From Wandonia haliotis (lineage in GTDB: Bacteria > Bacteroidota > Bacteroidia > Flavobacteriales_D > Crocinitomicaceae), in NCBI RefSeq assembly GCF_039523435.1, contig NZ_BAAAFH010000003.1, positions 1,164,207 to 1,228,206 on the forward strand: DNA of 64,000 nt, given 5' to 3'. The notes under the pieces were generated by a model. That model searched no databases. It was not told the origin of the DNA and saw only the letters and a program-made list of their open reading frames with translations. Made by a program: the position numbers and the translations under genes. Every line of letters starts with the position of its first letter. Position 1 is the stretch's first letter. Below, piece after piece: positions 42,830 through 52,078 of this stretch.

Positions 42830-44896
42830 TTACTGTTTTAAGAATGATTGCTGAACCTCTGCCTGATCCGATTTTAAGCTGATTGTATATGACCCTTTGG
42901 CGAGATTACTAATTTGAACGGTTGAAAATGATTCAGATACGTTACCTTGAAGAACGATTCTACCACTTGCATCCGAAATTGTGTAGTCAGCGTTTTTCAA
43001 AAGGTCAGGAATGATCAACGTGATTTTTTCAGATGCAGGGTTTGGGAAAAGAAGGAAGTTTTCATTCTCAGATGACGTCAGACCTAATGTTGTAGGGTAA
43101 TTGTATTCTTCTGAAATGGTTGTACATCCGTTTTCAGTGTTTGTGATGACAACATGATACACACCGTTAAACATTGGTTGATAATATTGACTGGTTGCTC
43201 CCGAAATAAGATTGTCATTAAGGTACCATTGGTAAGTGTAATTACTTCCTGATGCTGCAGCAAGTATGCCCTGTATAGGTTCTGTTATTTCTGTTCCGGC
43301 AGCCGGAAGTACATTAATGGTAAATGACTCACTAATCTGCTGTCCTGTTAAGTTGTCTGTAACAGTCAGTGTATATTCTGTCGTTTCTGTCGGGGAATAA
43401 TTTACGATTGAATCTGTCTGTTCTGTTTCCGACCATGCATAGTTGATATCATACGATCCGCCTGTGTACAAAGCTGCAATATCTATTGACTCTCCAAGAC
43501 AAATTGTATGGTCAGGAAGATTACTCAGATCAAGGTCCTTTTTCAGAATAGTAAACTGATCTGCAATAGTTCCTTCTTTTGTCAGATATTTTCCATCCAG
43601 CCGATTTCTGTCAACATCGATAATAAAGGATCCCATAGCATCCTGATCACCATGTCCAAAATACATTGCTGGGTGGTCTAGTGTAGGGCCACTCTCCGAA
43701 CTACCGGAGTTTCCGCATACTACATAAATAGTACCTTCCGGAGTACTGTATGAGTCATCTTTGATATAAGGTGTTCCCTCATCAAAGTTTCCGTTAACAC
43801 CATTCTGCATTAACATGGTCCCCGGGTCAAAACTGTCAGAGTATCCGTAATGTCCTTTAATCAGGTAACTTCTTTCGAAGACATGACTATGTCCGCAGAC
43901 CACCATGTCGATATCATATTGCTCAAGCAACGGAATAACTTTTTCACGCATCGCTTTCATCACTAGCTCATAAAGGTCGTCAGAGTCATGAGAGCCTTTA
44001 CTGTAGGGAGGTTGGTGGAAATACGCAATGGTGAATTTGCGTGTATTCTGCTGCAAGTCAGCCTCAATCCATTGTTTCATTCTGTTGATACCATCATAGG
44101 AGAAGGTATAGTCAAATACTTCTGAATTAAGAGAAAGGAAGTGCACATCTCCATAGTCATACGAATAAAAAACCTCAAGTTGAGAAGGAAAACCTCCTGC
44201 TTCAGCATGTTCAGGAACATCTACCATGTCGAAATACGGTCCATCATGATTCTCAAGCGGAATGTTAGTGTAAGGAATTCCCAATGTTGTGCTTTCTGCC
44301 CACACGGTATTATAATCATGGTTTCCGGGTGAAGGGTAGAAAGGAAGATGGGAGAAGATGTCACTAAATCCGTTTACAGCAAAAACTTTACTTTGATACT
44401 GTGCATCCGTTCCGTCATTATAGGCATTATCTCCTAACCAAATCCAAACATCAGCTTCGCGATCACCGGAATAGTTTTCGAAAGCTTGTTTCATTGCTAC
44501 CTGTCCCTGATTTCCACGTCCAAAATCACCAATGGCCCATACTCGGGTCGGAACAGGAGTTCCCGGTATAGGATGCGTTTTGAAATACTGACTGGCAGCG
44601 TCTGGTGCAAGTTCATTGTTTGCGTCTCCTACTTTATAATAATAACGAGTAGCAGGCAGCAAACCTGTTATCAGAACCGTGTGGTCAATAACATTATCGT
44701 AAATTATTTCAAAATCAGTCAGATTGTTAGGGTCGGTACCAAACCAAACTTTCGAACTGGTACTGATGTTTGTGCGCCACATGACTGTGATGCTTTCGTG
44801 TGTGGGACTTTGTAAATAAGGTCCACGAACAATTGTTTGGGAGTAAACCGCAAATACATTTAGCAAAATGATAGCAGAGAGTATAGTATTTTTCAT
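42830..44896 (-). CDS. Secreted purple acid phosphatase-like protein with T9SS type A sorting domain
   Basis: A 688-residue metallophosphoesterase. I start at ATG 44896 (MKNTILSAIILLNVFAVYSQ, a signal peptide); a reading from 44935 adds 13 residues. An N-terminal fibronectin-like domain (HESITVMWRTN) precedes the phosphatase core with VWAIGDFGRGNQG, WLGDNAYNDG, PSPGNHDYN and VVCGHSHVFERS, the four metal-ligand blocks. Immunoglobulin-like repeats and a type A sorting domain (LLFPNPASEKITL) follow. First gene of the four-gene group, so probably the promoter-proximal member. Confidence 0.92.
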   Translation of the reverse strand: MKNTILSAIILLNVFAVYSQTIVRGPYLQSPTHESITVMWRTNISTSSKVWFGTDPNNLTDFEIIYDNVIDHTVLITGLLPATRYYYKVGDANNELAPDAASQYFKTHPIPGTPVPTRVWAIGDFGRGNQGQVAMKQAFENYSGDREADVWIWLGDNAYNDGTDAQYQSKVFAVNGFSDIFSHLPFYPSPGNHDYNTVWAESTTLGIPYTNIPLENHDGPYFDMVDVPEHAEAGGFPSQLEVFYSYDYGDVHFLSLNSEVFDYTFSYDGINRMKQWIEADLQQNTRKFTIAYFHQPPYSKGSHDSDDLYELVMKAMREKVIPLLEQYDIDMVVCGHSHVFERSYLIKGHYGYSDSFDPGTMLMQNGVNGNFDEGTPYIKDDSYSTPEGTIYVVCGNSGSSESGPTLDHPAMYFGHGDQDAMGSFIIDVDRNRLDGKYLTKEGTIADQFTILKKDLDLSNLPDHTICLGESIDIAALYTGGSYDINYAWSETEQTDSIVNYSPTETTEYTLTVTDNLTGQQISESFTINVLPAAGTEITEPIQGILAAASGSNYTYQWYLNDNLISGATSQYYQPMFNGVYHVVITNTENGCTTISEEYNYPTTLGLTSSENENFLLFPNPASEKITLIIPDLLKNADYTISDASGRIVLQGNVSESFSTVQISNLAKGSYTISLKSDQAEVQQSFLKQ

Positions 44897-45047
44897 AGTA
44901 TCGGAAAATTTTCTGCTAAAGTACTTTGTACTCATTGCTTGTTGATTAAGAGCTTTTTATGAGTGAATTAATTTTTCTTTAGAAACGCTTGATCTTATTT
45001 ATCAATTAGATAACATCTACTTAATCGTGTTACGCCTTCTGTCAGAT

Positions 45048-45055
45048 TAGCTTTG
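45048..45055 (+). promoter_or_regulatory. -7 box of the di-heme peroxidase gene, predicted leaderless start
   Basis: TAGCTTTG followed after TTAC by ATG 45060. At the spacing seen for rnpB, transcription would begin at or very near the A of the start codon. No -33 match was found. Confidence 0.45.
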
Positions 45056-45059
45056 TTAC

Positions 45060-46904
45060 ATGAAAAGTTGGAGGGTAAAATACATTCCGGTGATACTGGT
45101 TTCAGTGTTATTCATTTTGTCTATTAGTTCGGTTAAGGACAGGGCAGATGTTATCGAAATGAATTCTGCTGAGAAGATAGGAATCTTATATGCTGATAAC
45201 CTCAATCATTTTCTCCGGAAGATAGAAGCGCTTGATAGTATGGTACGTCAGGGTGTGAGAGAACCTGAATTAATCCCCGCGTTTTTAGAAATGCGGGAGG
45301 TATTTAAGACGTGTGAGTTCTTACTGTGTTATATAGAAAGTGATGAGGTGAGACGTATTAATGGTGCAAATCTGATCACGAATGCGTATCATCATAAAAC
45401 GCCTATGGAGGAGAAGCATCCACACGGTCTTCAGGTGATTGAGGATTTGTTGTTTAATCCGGAAGAGGGAACTTACGAGGAATTGAAGAAGGAGATTGTT
45501 TTGCTGAGAGAAATAATTGCTACATCCGTTCAAAGAAGAGAAAGCGATTCAATTGTACGTGCAAAAGAATACAATATAGTTGTCTGGGATGCATTTCGTT
45601 TAGAATTGTTTCGGATAGAAACTTTAGGAATTACCGGGTTTGATGTTCCGGAAAGTCTCAATAGTCTTCCTGAGACAATGGCAGCAATGAACTCATTAGA
45701 AGAAGTTGTACAGGTTTATGAACCGGTATTTAAATATAAAAAAGCAAAAAAACAGTTCAAAGAAGGGGTTGCGCTGTTTCGTAAGTCCCGCGAACTTCTT
45801 CAACAGGCTGTCGACTTTGATTCATTTGACAGGTTGGAGTTTATAACGGAAGTCCTTCATCCGCTTGAAAAATGGACGAAACAAGTTATCGATGATTTTG
45901 CATACACTTACCCGGTAAATTTTCGCCCAATTGATAATCGCGCGACATTTTTGTATGATACAACCTTTTTAAATACTGATTTTTTCGCTCCCGGAATAAA
46001 ACCCGAAAGTGTGAGATTAGGTAAGAAATTATTCAATGATCCGTTGTTTTCAGCAGATGGATCGAGGAGTTGTGCAAGCTGTCATATTAGTGAGAAAGGT
46101 ATGGCCGACGGAATGGTGAGAAATACGGCGTTGGATGGAAGCGGATTGCTGAAGCGAAATACACCTACTTTATTGAACGCCGGCTTTCAGACACGTTTTT
46201 TTTATGACAGTCGGGCAAAACGATTGGAGATACAAGTTGTAGATGTTATTCATAACCCTCTTGAAATGGGAGGCAATGTAACGGAAATAACAGCCCGGTT
46301 ACAGCAGGATTCATCGTACGCACAATTGTTTAAGGAAGCCTATAATGGTATCATTACGAAAACAACTATTTCAAATGCGCTTGCAGATTATGTCCGGTCG
46401 TTGGTAAGCTTTAATTCCCGTTTTGATAAATATGTCAGAGGAGATAAGTCAGCCCTGAATGAATCGGAAAAAAACGGATTTAATATTTTTTCAGGAAAAG
46501 CCAAGTGTGCAACATGTCATTTTGCTCCTTTGTTTAATGGATTGTTACCCCCTCATTATAAGGATAACGAATCAGAGATACTGGGAGTTCCGGTTGCAGC
46601 AGATCAGCCTGATGTATTAGATGATGATTTAGGAAAGTTTGATAATACAAAACTGGAATTACATAAATATGCTTTTAAAACAACTACGATCAGAAATGTG
46701 GGAATAACAGCTCCTTATATGCACAATGGAATCTATAGTACGCTGGAGGAAGTTGTCGATTTCTATGATAAAGGTGGAGGACTTGGGCAGGGAATAGATC
46801 TTCCGTCACAAACTTTACCTGACGCTCAATTACAGTTAACAGAGACGGAGAAAAAAGACCTTGTCAATTTTATGAAAACTCTTACGGATAATCCGCAGGA
46901 ATAG
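45060..46904 (+). CDS. Di-heme cytochrome c peroxidase with an N-terminal helical extension
   Basis: A 614-residue exported c-type cytochrome. The N-terminal hydrophobic segment (~9-25) serves as signal/anchor. A ~250-residue helical region (35-285; imelysin-like in style, unassigned) precedes the di-heme domain with CASCH (338-342) and CATCH (483-487), plus distal Met candidates in this family such as LEMGG. It reduces H2O2 with electrons from cytochrome c; other functions are possible for extended versions. A perfect-hairpin terminator follows at 46934. Confidence 0.9.
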   Translation: MKSWRVKYIPVILVSVLFILSISSVKDRADVIEMNSAEKIGILYADNLNHFLRKIEALDSMVRQGVREPELIPAFLEMREVFKTCEFLLCYIESDEVRRINGANLITNAYHHKTPMEEKHPHGLQVIEDLLFNPEEGTYEELKKEIVLLREIIATSVQRRESDSIVRAKEYNIVVWDAFRLELFRIETLGITGFDVPESLNSLPETMAAMNSLEEVVQVYEPVFKYKKAKKQFKEGVALFRKSRELLQQAVDFDSFDRLEFITEVLHPLEKWTKQVIDDFAYTYPVNFRPIDNRATFLYDTTFLNTDFFAPGIKPESVRLGKKLFNDPLFSADGSRSCASCHISEKGMADGMVRNTALDGSGLLKRNTPTLLNAGFQTRFFYDSRAKRLEIQVVDVIHNPLEMGGNVTEITARLQQDSSYAQLFKEAYNGIITKTTISNALADYVRSLVSFNSRFDKYVRGDKSALNESEKNGFNIFSGKAKCATCHFAPLFNGLLPPHYKDNESEILGVPVAADQPDVLDDDLGKFDNTKLELHKYAFKTTTIRNVGITAPYMHNGIYSTLEEVVDFYDKGGGLGQGIDLPSQTLPDAQLQLTETEKKDLVNFMKTLTDNPQE

Positions 46905-46933
46905 ATGTAAGGAATGGTTAGATGGATAAATGC

Positions 46934-46960
46934 AAAAGTCCCGGATATCCGGGACTTTTT
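46934..46960 (+). terminator. Terminator of the peroxidase gene
   Basis: AAAAGTCCCGGATATCCGGG, followed by ACTTTTT: a near-perfect palindrome with a T tract that works on both strands. Confidence 0.88.
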
Positions 46961-47042
46961 GTTTGTGATATTGAATTGATAGCCGTGTATATTGTTGAGG
47001 ATATTTATCCTCTGCGGATGATCTTTTTTAGTTCTTTCTGTG

Positions 47043-47050
47043 TAACTTTG
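47043..47050 (+). promoter_or_regulatory. -7 box of the fused E1 gene
   Basis: TAACTTTG, predicted start near 47055, leader about 15 bases. Confidence 0.5.
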
Positions 47051-47069
47051 ACAATCGAAATATTTGGGC

Positions 47070-49073
47070 ATGGAAGTAAAAGAAGAACGTCATATAGACT
47101 ATGACAGGAGTGAGTTTTCAGATGATGAATTGCTATCTGTCTATAAAGCAATTAAGAAACCACGTGTTATAGAAGAGAAAATGCTGGTGTTACTTCGACA
47201 GGGGAAAATCTCAAAATGGTTTTCCGGTTGGGGGCAGGAAGCAATTTCTGTTGGTACAACATTAGCGATGGAAGAGGAAGAATATATACTTCCAATGCAT
47301 AGAAATCTGGGCGTTTTTACAACAAGAGGGATTCCGTTGAACCGCCTTTTCTCGCAGTTTCAGGGGAAAATGTCAGGGTTTACTAAAGGAAGGGATCGTT
47401 CATTTCATTTCGGTGCCAGTGAGTACAATATTGTAGGAATGATTTCTCATTTGGGTCCTCAGCTTGGCATTGCTGACGGTATTGCTCTTGCTTGTAAATT
47501 GAATAAAGAAAGTAAAGCAACTCTTGTTTTTTCAGGTGATGGAGGAGCAAGTGAAGGTGATTTTCACGAGGCGTTGAATGTCGCTTCGGTGTGGCAGTTA
47601 CCGGTAATTTTTGCCGTTGAGAATAACCAGTGGGGGCTTTCAACTCCAAGTAATGAGCAATTCCGTTGCCGTCAATTCATCGATAAGGGAATTGGTTACG
47701 GAATGGATGCTTTCCAGGTGGATGGAAATAATATACTTGAAGTACTTTCTTCGGTTAGGAAGATAGCACAGTCTTTACGTGAAAATCCGCGCCCGTTTTT
47801 GCTGGAATTGATGACTTTCCGGATGAGAGGTCATGAGGAGGCTTCAGGGACAAAATACTATCCGGAAGGAATTCAGGATCAGTGGGAGAAAAAGGATCCG
47901 GTCAGAAACTTTGAATTGTTTTTGCTGGAGCAGGGAATTCTTACTGAAGCAATGATCGATCAGGTAACAGAAAGTGTAAAGAACGAAATTCAGGAAGGAT
48001 TGGATCTTGCTTTTGCAGAAGAAAAAATTGTTCCTGATACGACTGTAGAACTGACCGATGTGTATGCTCCAACAGGAGACTATACCGTTCTTCCAGCTAC
48101 AGAAAATAAATCGGAAAAGCGTTTTGTTGATGCGATTTCAGATGGTTTGCGTCAGGCAATGGAGCGTCATGATAACCTTGTTATTATGGGACAGGATGTA
48201 GCCGAATATGGAGGAGTTTTTAAAATTACGGAAGGATTTGTAGATCAGTTCGGGAAAGACAGAGTCCGTAACACGCCTTTGTGTGAGTCTGCTATTGTAG
48301 GAACAGGACTTGGACTTTCAATAAAAAAAATGAAAGCAGTTGTGGAAATGCAGTTTGCTGATTTTGTAACGTGTGGCTTTAACCAAATCGTAAACAATTT
48401 AGCTAAAATGCACTGGAGATGGGGACAGAATGCAGATGTTGTTGTCCGTATGCCTACAGGAGCTGGTGTTGCTGCAGGACCATTCCATTCGCAAAGTAAT
48501 GAAGCATGGTTTGCTCACACTCCGGGATTGAAAATCGTATATCCGGCTTTCCCCGAAGAGGCAAAAGGATTATTAGCATCAGCCATTGAAGATCCGAACC
48601 CGGTTATGTTCTTTGAGCACAAATTCCTGTACCGAAGTTTAAAAGAGGAGGTACATGATGATTATTTTACGGTGGAAATCGGAAAAGCGAAAGTAAGAAA
48701 GACAGGAAATCAGATTTCTGTCATTACTTATGGTATGGGAGTGCATTGGGCATTGGAAATGGCTGAAAAGCACCCGGATATTGATATGGAAATTGTTGAT
48801 CTTCGTACATTACTTCCTTTGGATACAGAAACCGTTTATGCTTCCGTTCGAAAAACAGGTCGTGTTATTGTCGTGCATGAAGACTGTTTGACAGGTGGTC
48901 TGGGAGGTGAAATTTCAGCCCTGATCAATGAGAACTGCTTTGATGCGTTGGACGCTCCTGTTGTCCGCGTAGCTTCATTAGATACACCGGTTCCTTTTGC
49001 TGCTGATCTGGAGCAGAATTTTTTGCCAAAGAATCGATTCGAAGAGAAGTTATTGAAATTGGTAGAATATTAA
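47070..49073 (+). CDS. Fused alpha/beta E1 component of a 2-oxoacid dehydrogenase
   Basis: A 667-residue E1. The alpha half (~1-335) has the thiamine diphosphate motif GDGGASEGDFHEALN (from Gly156) and the NNQWGLST site; the beta half (~345-667) has MGQDVAEYGGVFKITEGF, CESAIVGTGLGL, and SQSNEAWFAHTPGLKIVYP. Start at ATG 47070, not TTG 47064. It probably belongs to the branched-chain or a similar 2-oxoacid dehydrogenase complex; the ilvE gene of the same window would provide its substrates. The E2 and E3 genes are not in the window. The fusion is usual in Bacteroidota. Confidence 0.92.
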   Translation: MEVKEERHIDYDRSEFSDDELLSVYKAIKKPRVIEEKMLVLLRQGKISKWFSGWGQEAISVGTTLAMEEEEYILPMHRNLGVFTTRGIPLNRLFSQFQGKMSGFTKGRDRSFHFGASEYNIVGMISHLGPQLGIADGIALACKLNKESKATLVFSGDGGASEGDFHEALNVASVWQLPVIFAVENNQWGLSTPSNEQFRCRQFIDKGIGYGMDAFQVDGNNILEVLSSVRKIAQSLRENPRPFLLELMTFRMRGHEEASGTKYYPEGIQDQWEKKDPVRNFELFLLEQGILTEAMIDQVTESVKNEIQEGLDLAFAEEKIVPDTTVELTDVYAPTGDYTVLPATENKSEKRFVDAISDGLRQAMERHDNLVIMGQDVAEYGGVFKITEGFVDQFGKDRVRNTPLCESAIVGTGLGLSIKKMKAVVEMQFADFVTCGFNQIVNNLAKMHWRWGQNADVVVRMPTGAGVAAGPFHSQSNEAWFAHTPGLKIVYPAFPEEAKGLLASAIEDPNPVMFFEHKFLYRSLKEEVHDDYFTVEIGKAKVRKTGNQISVITYGMGVHWALEMAEKHPDIDMEIVDLRTLLPLDTETVYASVRKTGRVIVVHEDCLTGGLGGEISALINENCFDALDAPVVRVASLDTPVPFAADLEQNFLPKNRFEEKLLKLVEY

Positions 49074-49140
49074 GAACTTGTTAGTAGGAACTGGCGTAAA
49101 AGTATATTTTTACTAACTTTCGCCCCGAAATAGACACATT

Positions 49141-50100
49141 ATGGCAACATATTTAGACTTTGAAGAGCCACTTAGGGTACTTCAGGAAGAGATAGAAAAA
49201 GTAAAGGAAGTTAGCGGAAACACAGAGGTTGATATGTCCGATAAGGTGGAAGAACTGGAGAAAAAACTTGCCGATAAAACGAAAGAGTTATTTTCCTCAT
49301 TGACTCCCTGGCAGCGCGTTCAGTTGTCCAGACATCCGGAGAGACCCTATACGTTGGCTTATATAAATGCAATCACAGAGGGTACTTTTCAGGAGTATCA
49401 CGGAGACAGAAATGTTCGTGATGACAAAGCGATGGTAGGAGGGTTCGGTATGCTGGATGGGCAAACTGTGATGTTTATCGGACAACAAAAGGGAATGAAT
49501 ACGAAAATGCGTCAGTATCGCAACTTTGGTATGGCTAACCCTGAAGGATACCGAAAGGCACTTCGCCTAATGAAACTGGCAGAGAAGTTCAATAAACCGA
49601 TCGTTACTTTTATTGATACTCCGGGAGCATTTCCTGGATTGGAAGCAGAAGAGAGGGGGCAAGGAGAAGCTATTGCCCGGAATATTTATGAAATGATGAA
49701 ACTGAAAGTACCTGTAATCTGCGTGATTATTGGAGAGGGTGCTTCAGGAGGTGCATTAGGAATCGGAGTGGGAGACAGAGTGTTGATGCTTGAAAATTCA
49801 TGGTATTCTGTAATTTCACCTGAAAACTGTTCTACTATTCTTTGGCGAAGTTGGGACTATAAGGAAAAAGCTGCAGATGCATTGAAGCTGACTTCTTCAG
49901 ATATGAAAAAGTTAGGATTGGTAGACGATGTCATTAAAGAACCATTGGGAGGTGCACATCGCCATCAGGAAGAAATGTTCGAGATTGTTAGAAAAGAATT
50001 GAAAAAGCAGGTTAAAGCACTTGCTAAGATTGATACAGATAAACTTATCGAAGAACGTATTGAGAAATTCTGTAAAATGGGAGTAGTAAACGAGAAGTAA
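49141..50100 (+). CDS. accA: Acetyl-CoA carboxylase carboxyltransferase subunit alpha
   Basis: Alpha subunit of the carboxyltransferase that makes malonyl-CoA in fatty-acid synthesis. The 319-residue protein opens with LDFEEPL and the coiled-coil N-terminus, then PYTLAYINAITEGTFQEYHGDR, GMANPEGYRKALRLM, TFIDTPGAFPGLEAEERGQ and GEGASGGALGIGVGD. Complete length. An imperfect -7 box (TAACTTTC) lies at 49114-49121. The lipoprotein gene follows after 7 bases. Confidence 0.97.
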   Translation: MATYLDFEEPLRVLQEEIEKVKEVSGNTEVDMSDKVEELEKKLADKTKELFSSLTPWQRVQLSRHPERPYTLAYINAITEGTFQEYHGDRNVRDDKAMVGGFGMLDGQTVMFIGQQKGMNTKMRQYRNFGMANPEGYRKALRLMKLAEKFNKPIVTFIDTPGAFPGLEAEERGQGEAIARNIYEMMKLKVPVICVIIGEGASGGALGIGVGDRVLMLENSWYSVISPENCSTILWRSWDYKEKAADALKLTSSDMKKLGLVDDVIKEPLGGAHRHQEEMFEIVRKELKKQVKALAKIDTDKLIEERIEKFCKMGVVNEK

Positions 50101-50107
50101 GCAAACT

Positions 50108-50890
50108 ATGAAAAAACTTTTTTTCGTTGTACTAACGTCTGTTCTGTTAGCAGGATGTTCAGAAGATAATTCTGTTGAGGTAAAAAATGAAAACCAAAAG
50201 GAGTCATTCAACCCGAATGCTCCTTTTGAGTTTAATGAACAGATGTTTCTGAAAGTTGCTCTGTCAAAAATCGGAGCTGTAGAAAGTGAAGTAAGTTGGG
50301 AAGTTGGTAGAGCTCATCTTAATGAGGATGGTATTCAGGATGCATACTTGTCAGTGAATTTGTCCAAAAGAGCGCAGAAAGATGTGGAAAATGCTAAGAA
50401 CCCATCTTTTTTGGTAGATCTGGGATATCTTGGTAATTATAATTACCTGGTTATTTGGGATGGAGAAACCAAACAGGTAAGTAACCCCTATCTTATATCC
50501 AGTAATGGACTGGAAGCATTAAAAGTAAAAGAGCAAAATCTTCTTGATCCGGGATACAAGACACTGAGTGCGGTGTATCGGGTCAAAAATAGCGCCTTCG
50601 AAGTCTTTTTTCGCTACCTAAACGGAAGTATTGTGCCGGTATTCTCCTATAAGATTATCGACGGGATAGGGACTGATTATCCTGAAGCTTTTGTGCACGA
50701 AATTGTCGATAATCCACAGCAGCTCCAGCAGGATATTATTATCTATGAAGCAGAGATACCGGGGTATAAAGCAATAAGTGAACATGATCCCAATTATTAC
50801 CCTATGAATAACTTGATTGCAAAACCAACGGTAGTTGCCCGGTTTTTCTTTGAGAAATCAATGGGGAAATACGCTACTAATGTTGAGTAA
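50108..50890 (+). CDS. Lipoprotein of unknown function
   Basis: A 260-residue lipoprotein (VLLAGC, Cys17) with a hydrophilic Asn/Glu-rich linker and a beta-rich body (LNEDGIQDAYLSVNLS, NYLVIWDGETKQVS). I do not recognise the family. It follows accA by 7 bases but its role is unlikely to be related. A terminator lies at 50895-50937. Confidence 0.72.
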   Translation: MKKLFFVVLTSVLLAGCSEDNSVEVKNENQKESFNPNAPFEFNEQMFLKVALSKIGAVESEVSWEVGRAHLNEDGIQDAYLSVNLSKRAQKDVENAKNPSFLVDLGYLGNYNYLVIWDGETKQVSNPYLISSNGLEALKVKEQNLLDPGYKTLSAVYRVKNSAFEVFFRYLNGSIVPVFSYKIIDGIGTDYPEAFVHEIVDNPQQLQQDIIIYEAEIPGYKAISEHDPNYYPMNNLIAKPTVVARFFFEKSMGKYATNVE

Positions 50891-50894
50891 CAAG

Positions 50895-50937
50895 AAGGGG
50901 ATTAGTTATTATTGAAAAAATCCAAATCTCCTTTTTT
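50895..50937 (+). terminator. Terminator after the lipoprotein gene, overlapping the opposing CDS
   Basis: Arms AAGGGGATT and AATCTCCTT (one G-U pair), long loop, followed by TTTT. It extends into the 3' end of the DUF4924 gene on the other strand. Confidence 0.55.
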
Positions 50938-51453
50938 CATTTTGTGATAAGCTTGCGCCAGTTTAACCAGCATATTGCGCATGGCATCAAAAGCTTCCTC
51001 CGTCTCTTTTAGGATTTCTTTTCCCTTTAATTTAAGAAGGAGTTTCATATAAAGTGCCTGTACAGCCAGATCAACATCATTCAGTTTCGAATCTGATTTT
51101 TCCCGAAATTCAGTAATAAACGGAAGAGCCTTATTGAAAGCTTCGGCATAATTCTTGTCTTTTACTAGGTTTACGAGTGTTGTGTGCAGGTAAAAAAGTT
51201 CCATTTGTACTTCATGGAGTTCAAATATATGTCCTTCTTTTTCCTTGCGTTGTTCTTTCATGGCCCGAATGAGTCCAGTATACCAGTTTCTGTATTCTTC
51301 GGCAAGCTTTTCATCCTGAACCTGAGGTTCTATAATTTGTTCATAAAGTAAATCCGCGTCCAGTTGATGGGCGCGGATCAAATCTTCTATCTGAAACATG
51401 TAGAGTAAATATTCAATGATATTTTCCTCTTTTTTCTGACGTGCTATTAACAT
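50902..51453 (-). CDS. DUF4924 family protein
   Basis: A 183-residue helical protein that opens with MLIARQKKEENIIEYLLYMFQIEDLIRA, characteristic of DUF4924. Bacteroidota-specific; no known activity. It lies 3 bases after the OmpH-like gene, in an apparent operon with it and the 95-residue protein. Confidence 0.85.
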   Translation of the reverse strand: MLIARQKKEENIIEYLLYMFQIEDLIRAHQLDADLLYEQIIEPQVQDEKLAEEYRNWYTGLIRAMKEQRKEKEGHIFELHEVQMELFYLHTTLVNLVKDKNYAEAFNKALPFITEFREKSDSKLNDVDLAVQALYMKLLLKLKGKEILKETEEAFDAMRNMLVKLAQAYHKMKKGDLDFFNNN

Positions 51454-51456
51454 AGT

Positions 51457-52074
51457 TTACTCTTCGCTTTCAAGCGTTTCGTTAAGTTCTGTATATTCGG
51501 TATTCAGACCATTTACGATATCTTCGGTAACATCCATTCCGGGAGATATATAGATTACCTGTCCTCCTTTGGCGTATTGAAGAATCATATCAAACCCGTT
51601 CTTTTCCGCATAATTCTTTACAAAATTCTCCACGCGGTTGAATGCCTTGATAAGATTATCATTTTGTAGTTGCTGAATTTTACCCTGAAGTTGCTGTTCC
51701 TCCTGAGCCAATGCCATCTGACGTTGCTGGAATTGCTCCTGGAACTTTTGGATTTCGGAAGAAATCAGCATATTGTTTTTGATCTTTTCGTCATAAGAAC
51801 GTGCCCAGTTTTCAAAGCTCTTTACCTTCGCCTCGAAATTACTACTCATCGTGTTTACCTGTGCTTCGAGATCCTTTTCAATGGCCTTGATTAACTTGTA
51901 ATTGGCATTAAGTGAATCACTGTTATAATAACCGATTTTGATTCCTTCTGCATAAACAGGTGTTTCTTTAGGGGTAGTAGTTCCCTCTTCTGTAACAGTT
52001 TTTTTATCTCCGCCACAAGCGGTGAAAGTCATAGCAGCTCCGAAGAACAAGGCGATAAGTTGTACCTTTTTCAT
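51457..52074 (-). CDS. OmpH/Skp-like periplasmic chaperone, lipoprotein form
   Basis: A 205-residue OmpH family protein, which in other bacteria holds outer-membrane proteins in the periplasm. Unlike soluble Skp it has a lipobox (TFTAC, Cys20). The long coiled-coil arms (LEAQVNTMSSNFEAKVKSFEN, IQKFQEQFQQRQMALAQEEQQ) and the C-terminal ILQYAKGGQVIYISPGMD strand are typical. In an operon with DUF4924. Confidence 0.88.
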   Translation of the reverse strand: MKKVQLIALFFGAAMTFTACGGDKKTVTEEGTTTPKETPVYAEGIKIGYYNSDSLNANYKLIKAIEKDLEAQVNTMSSNFEAKVKSFENWARSYDEKIKNNMLISSEIQKFQEQFQQRQMALAQEEQQLQGKIQQLQNDNLIKAFNRVENFVKNYAEKNGFDMILQYAKGGQVIYISPGMDVTEDIVNGLNTEYTELNETLESEE

Positions 52075-52078
52075 TTTT

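Noticed and set aside
47070..49073. Fusion of E1 alpha and beta as a novel architecture
   Set aside because: Fused E1 is a known form in Bacteroidota and all catalytic motifs are standard.
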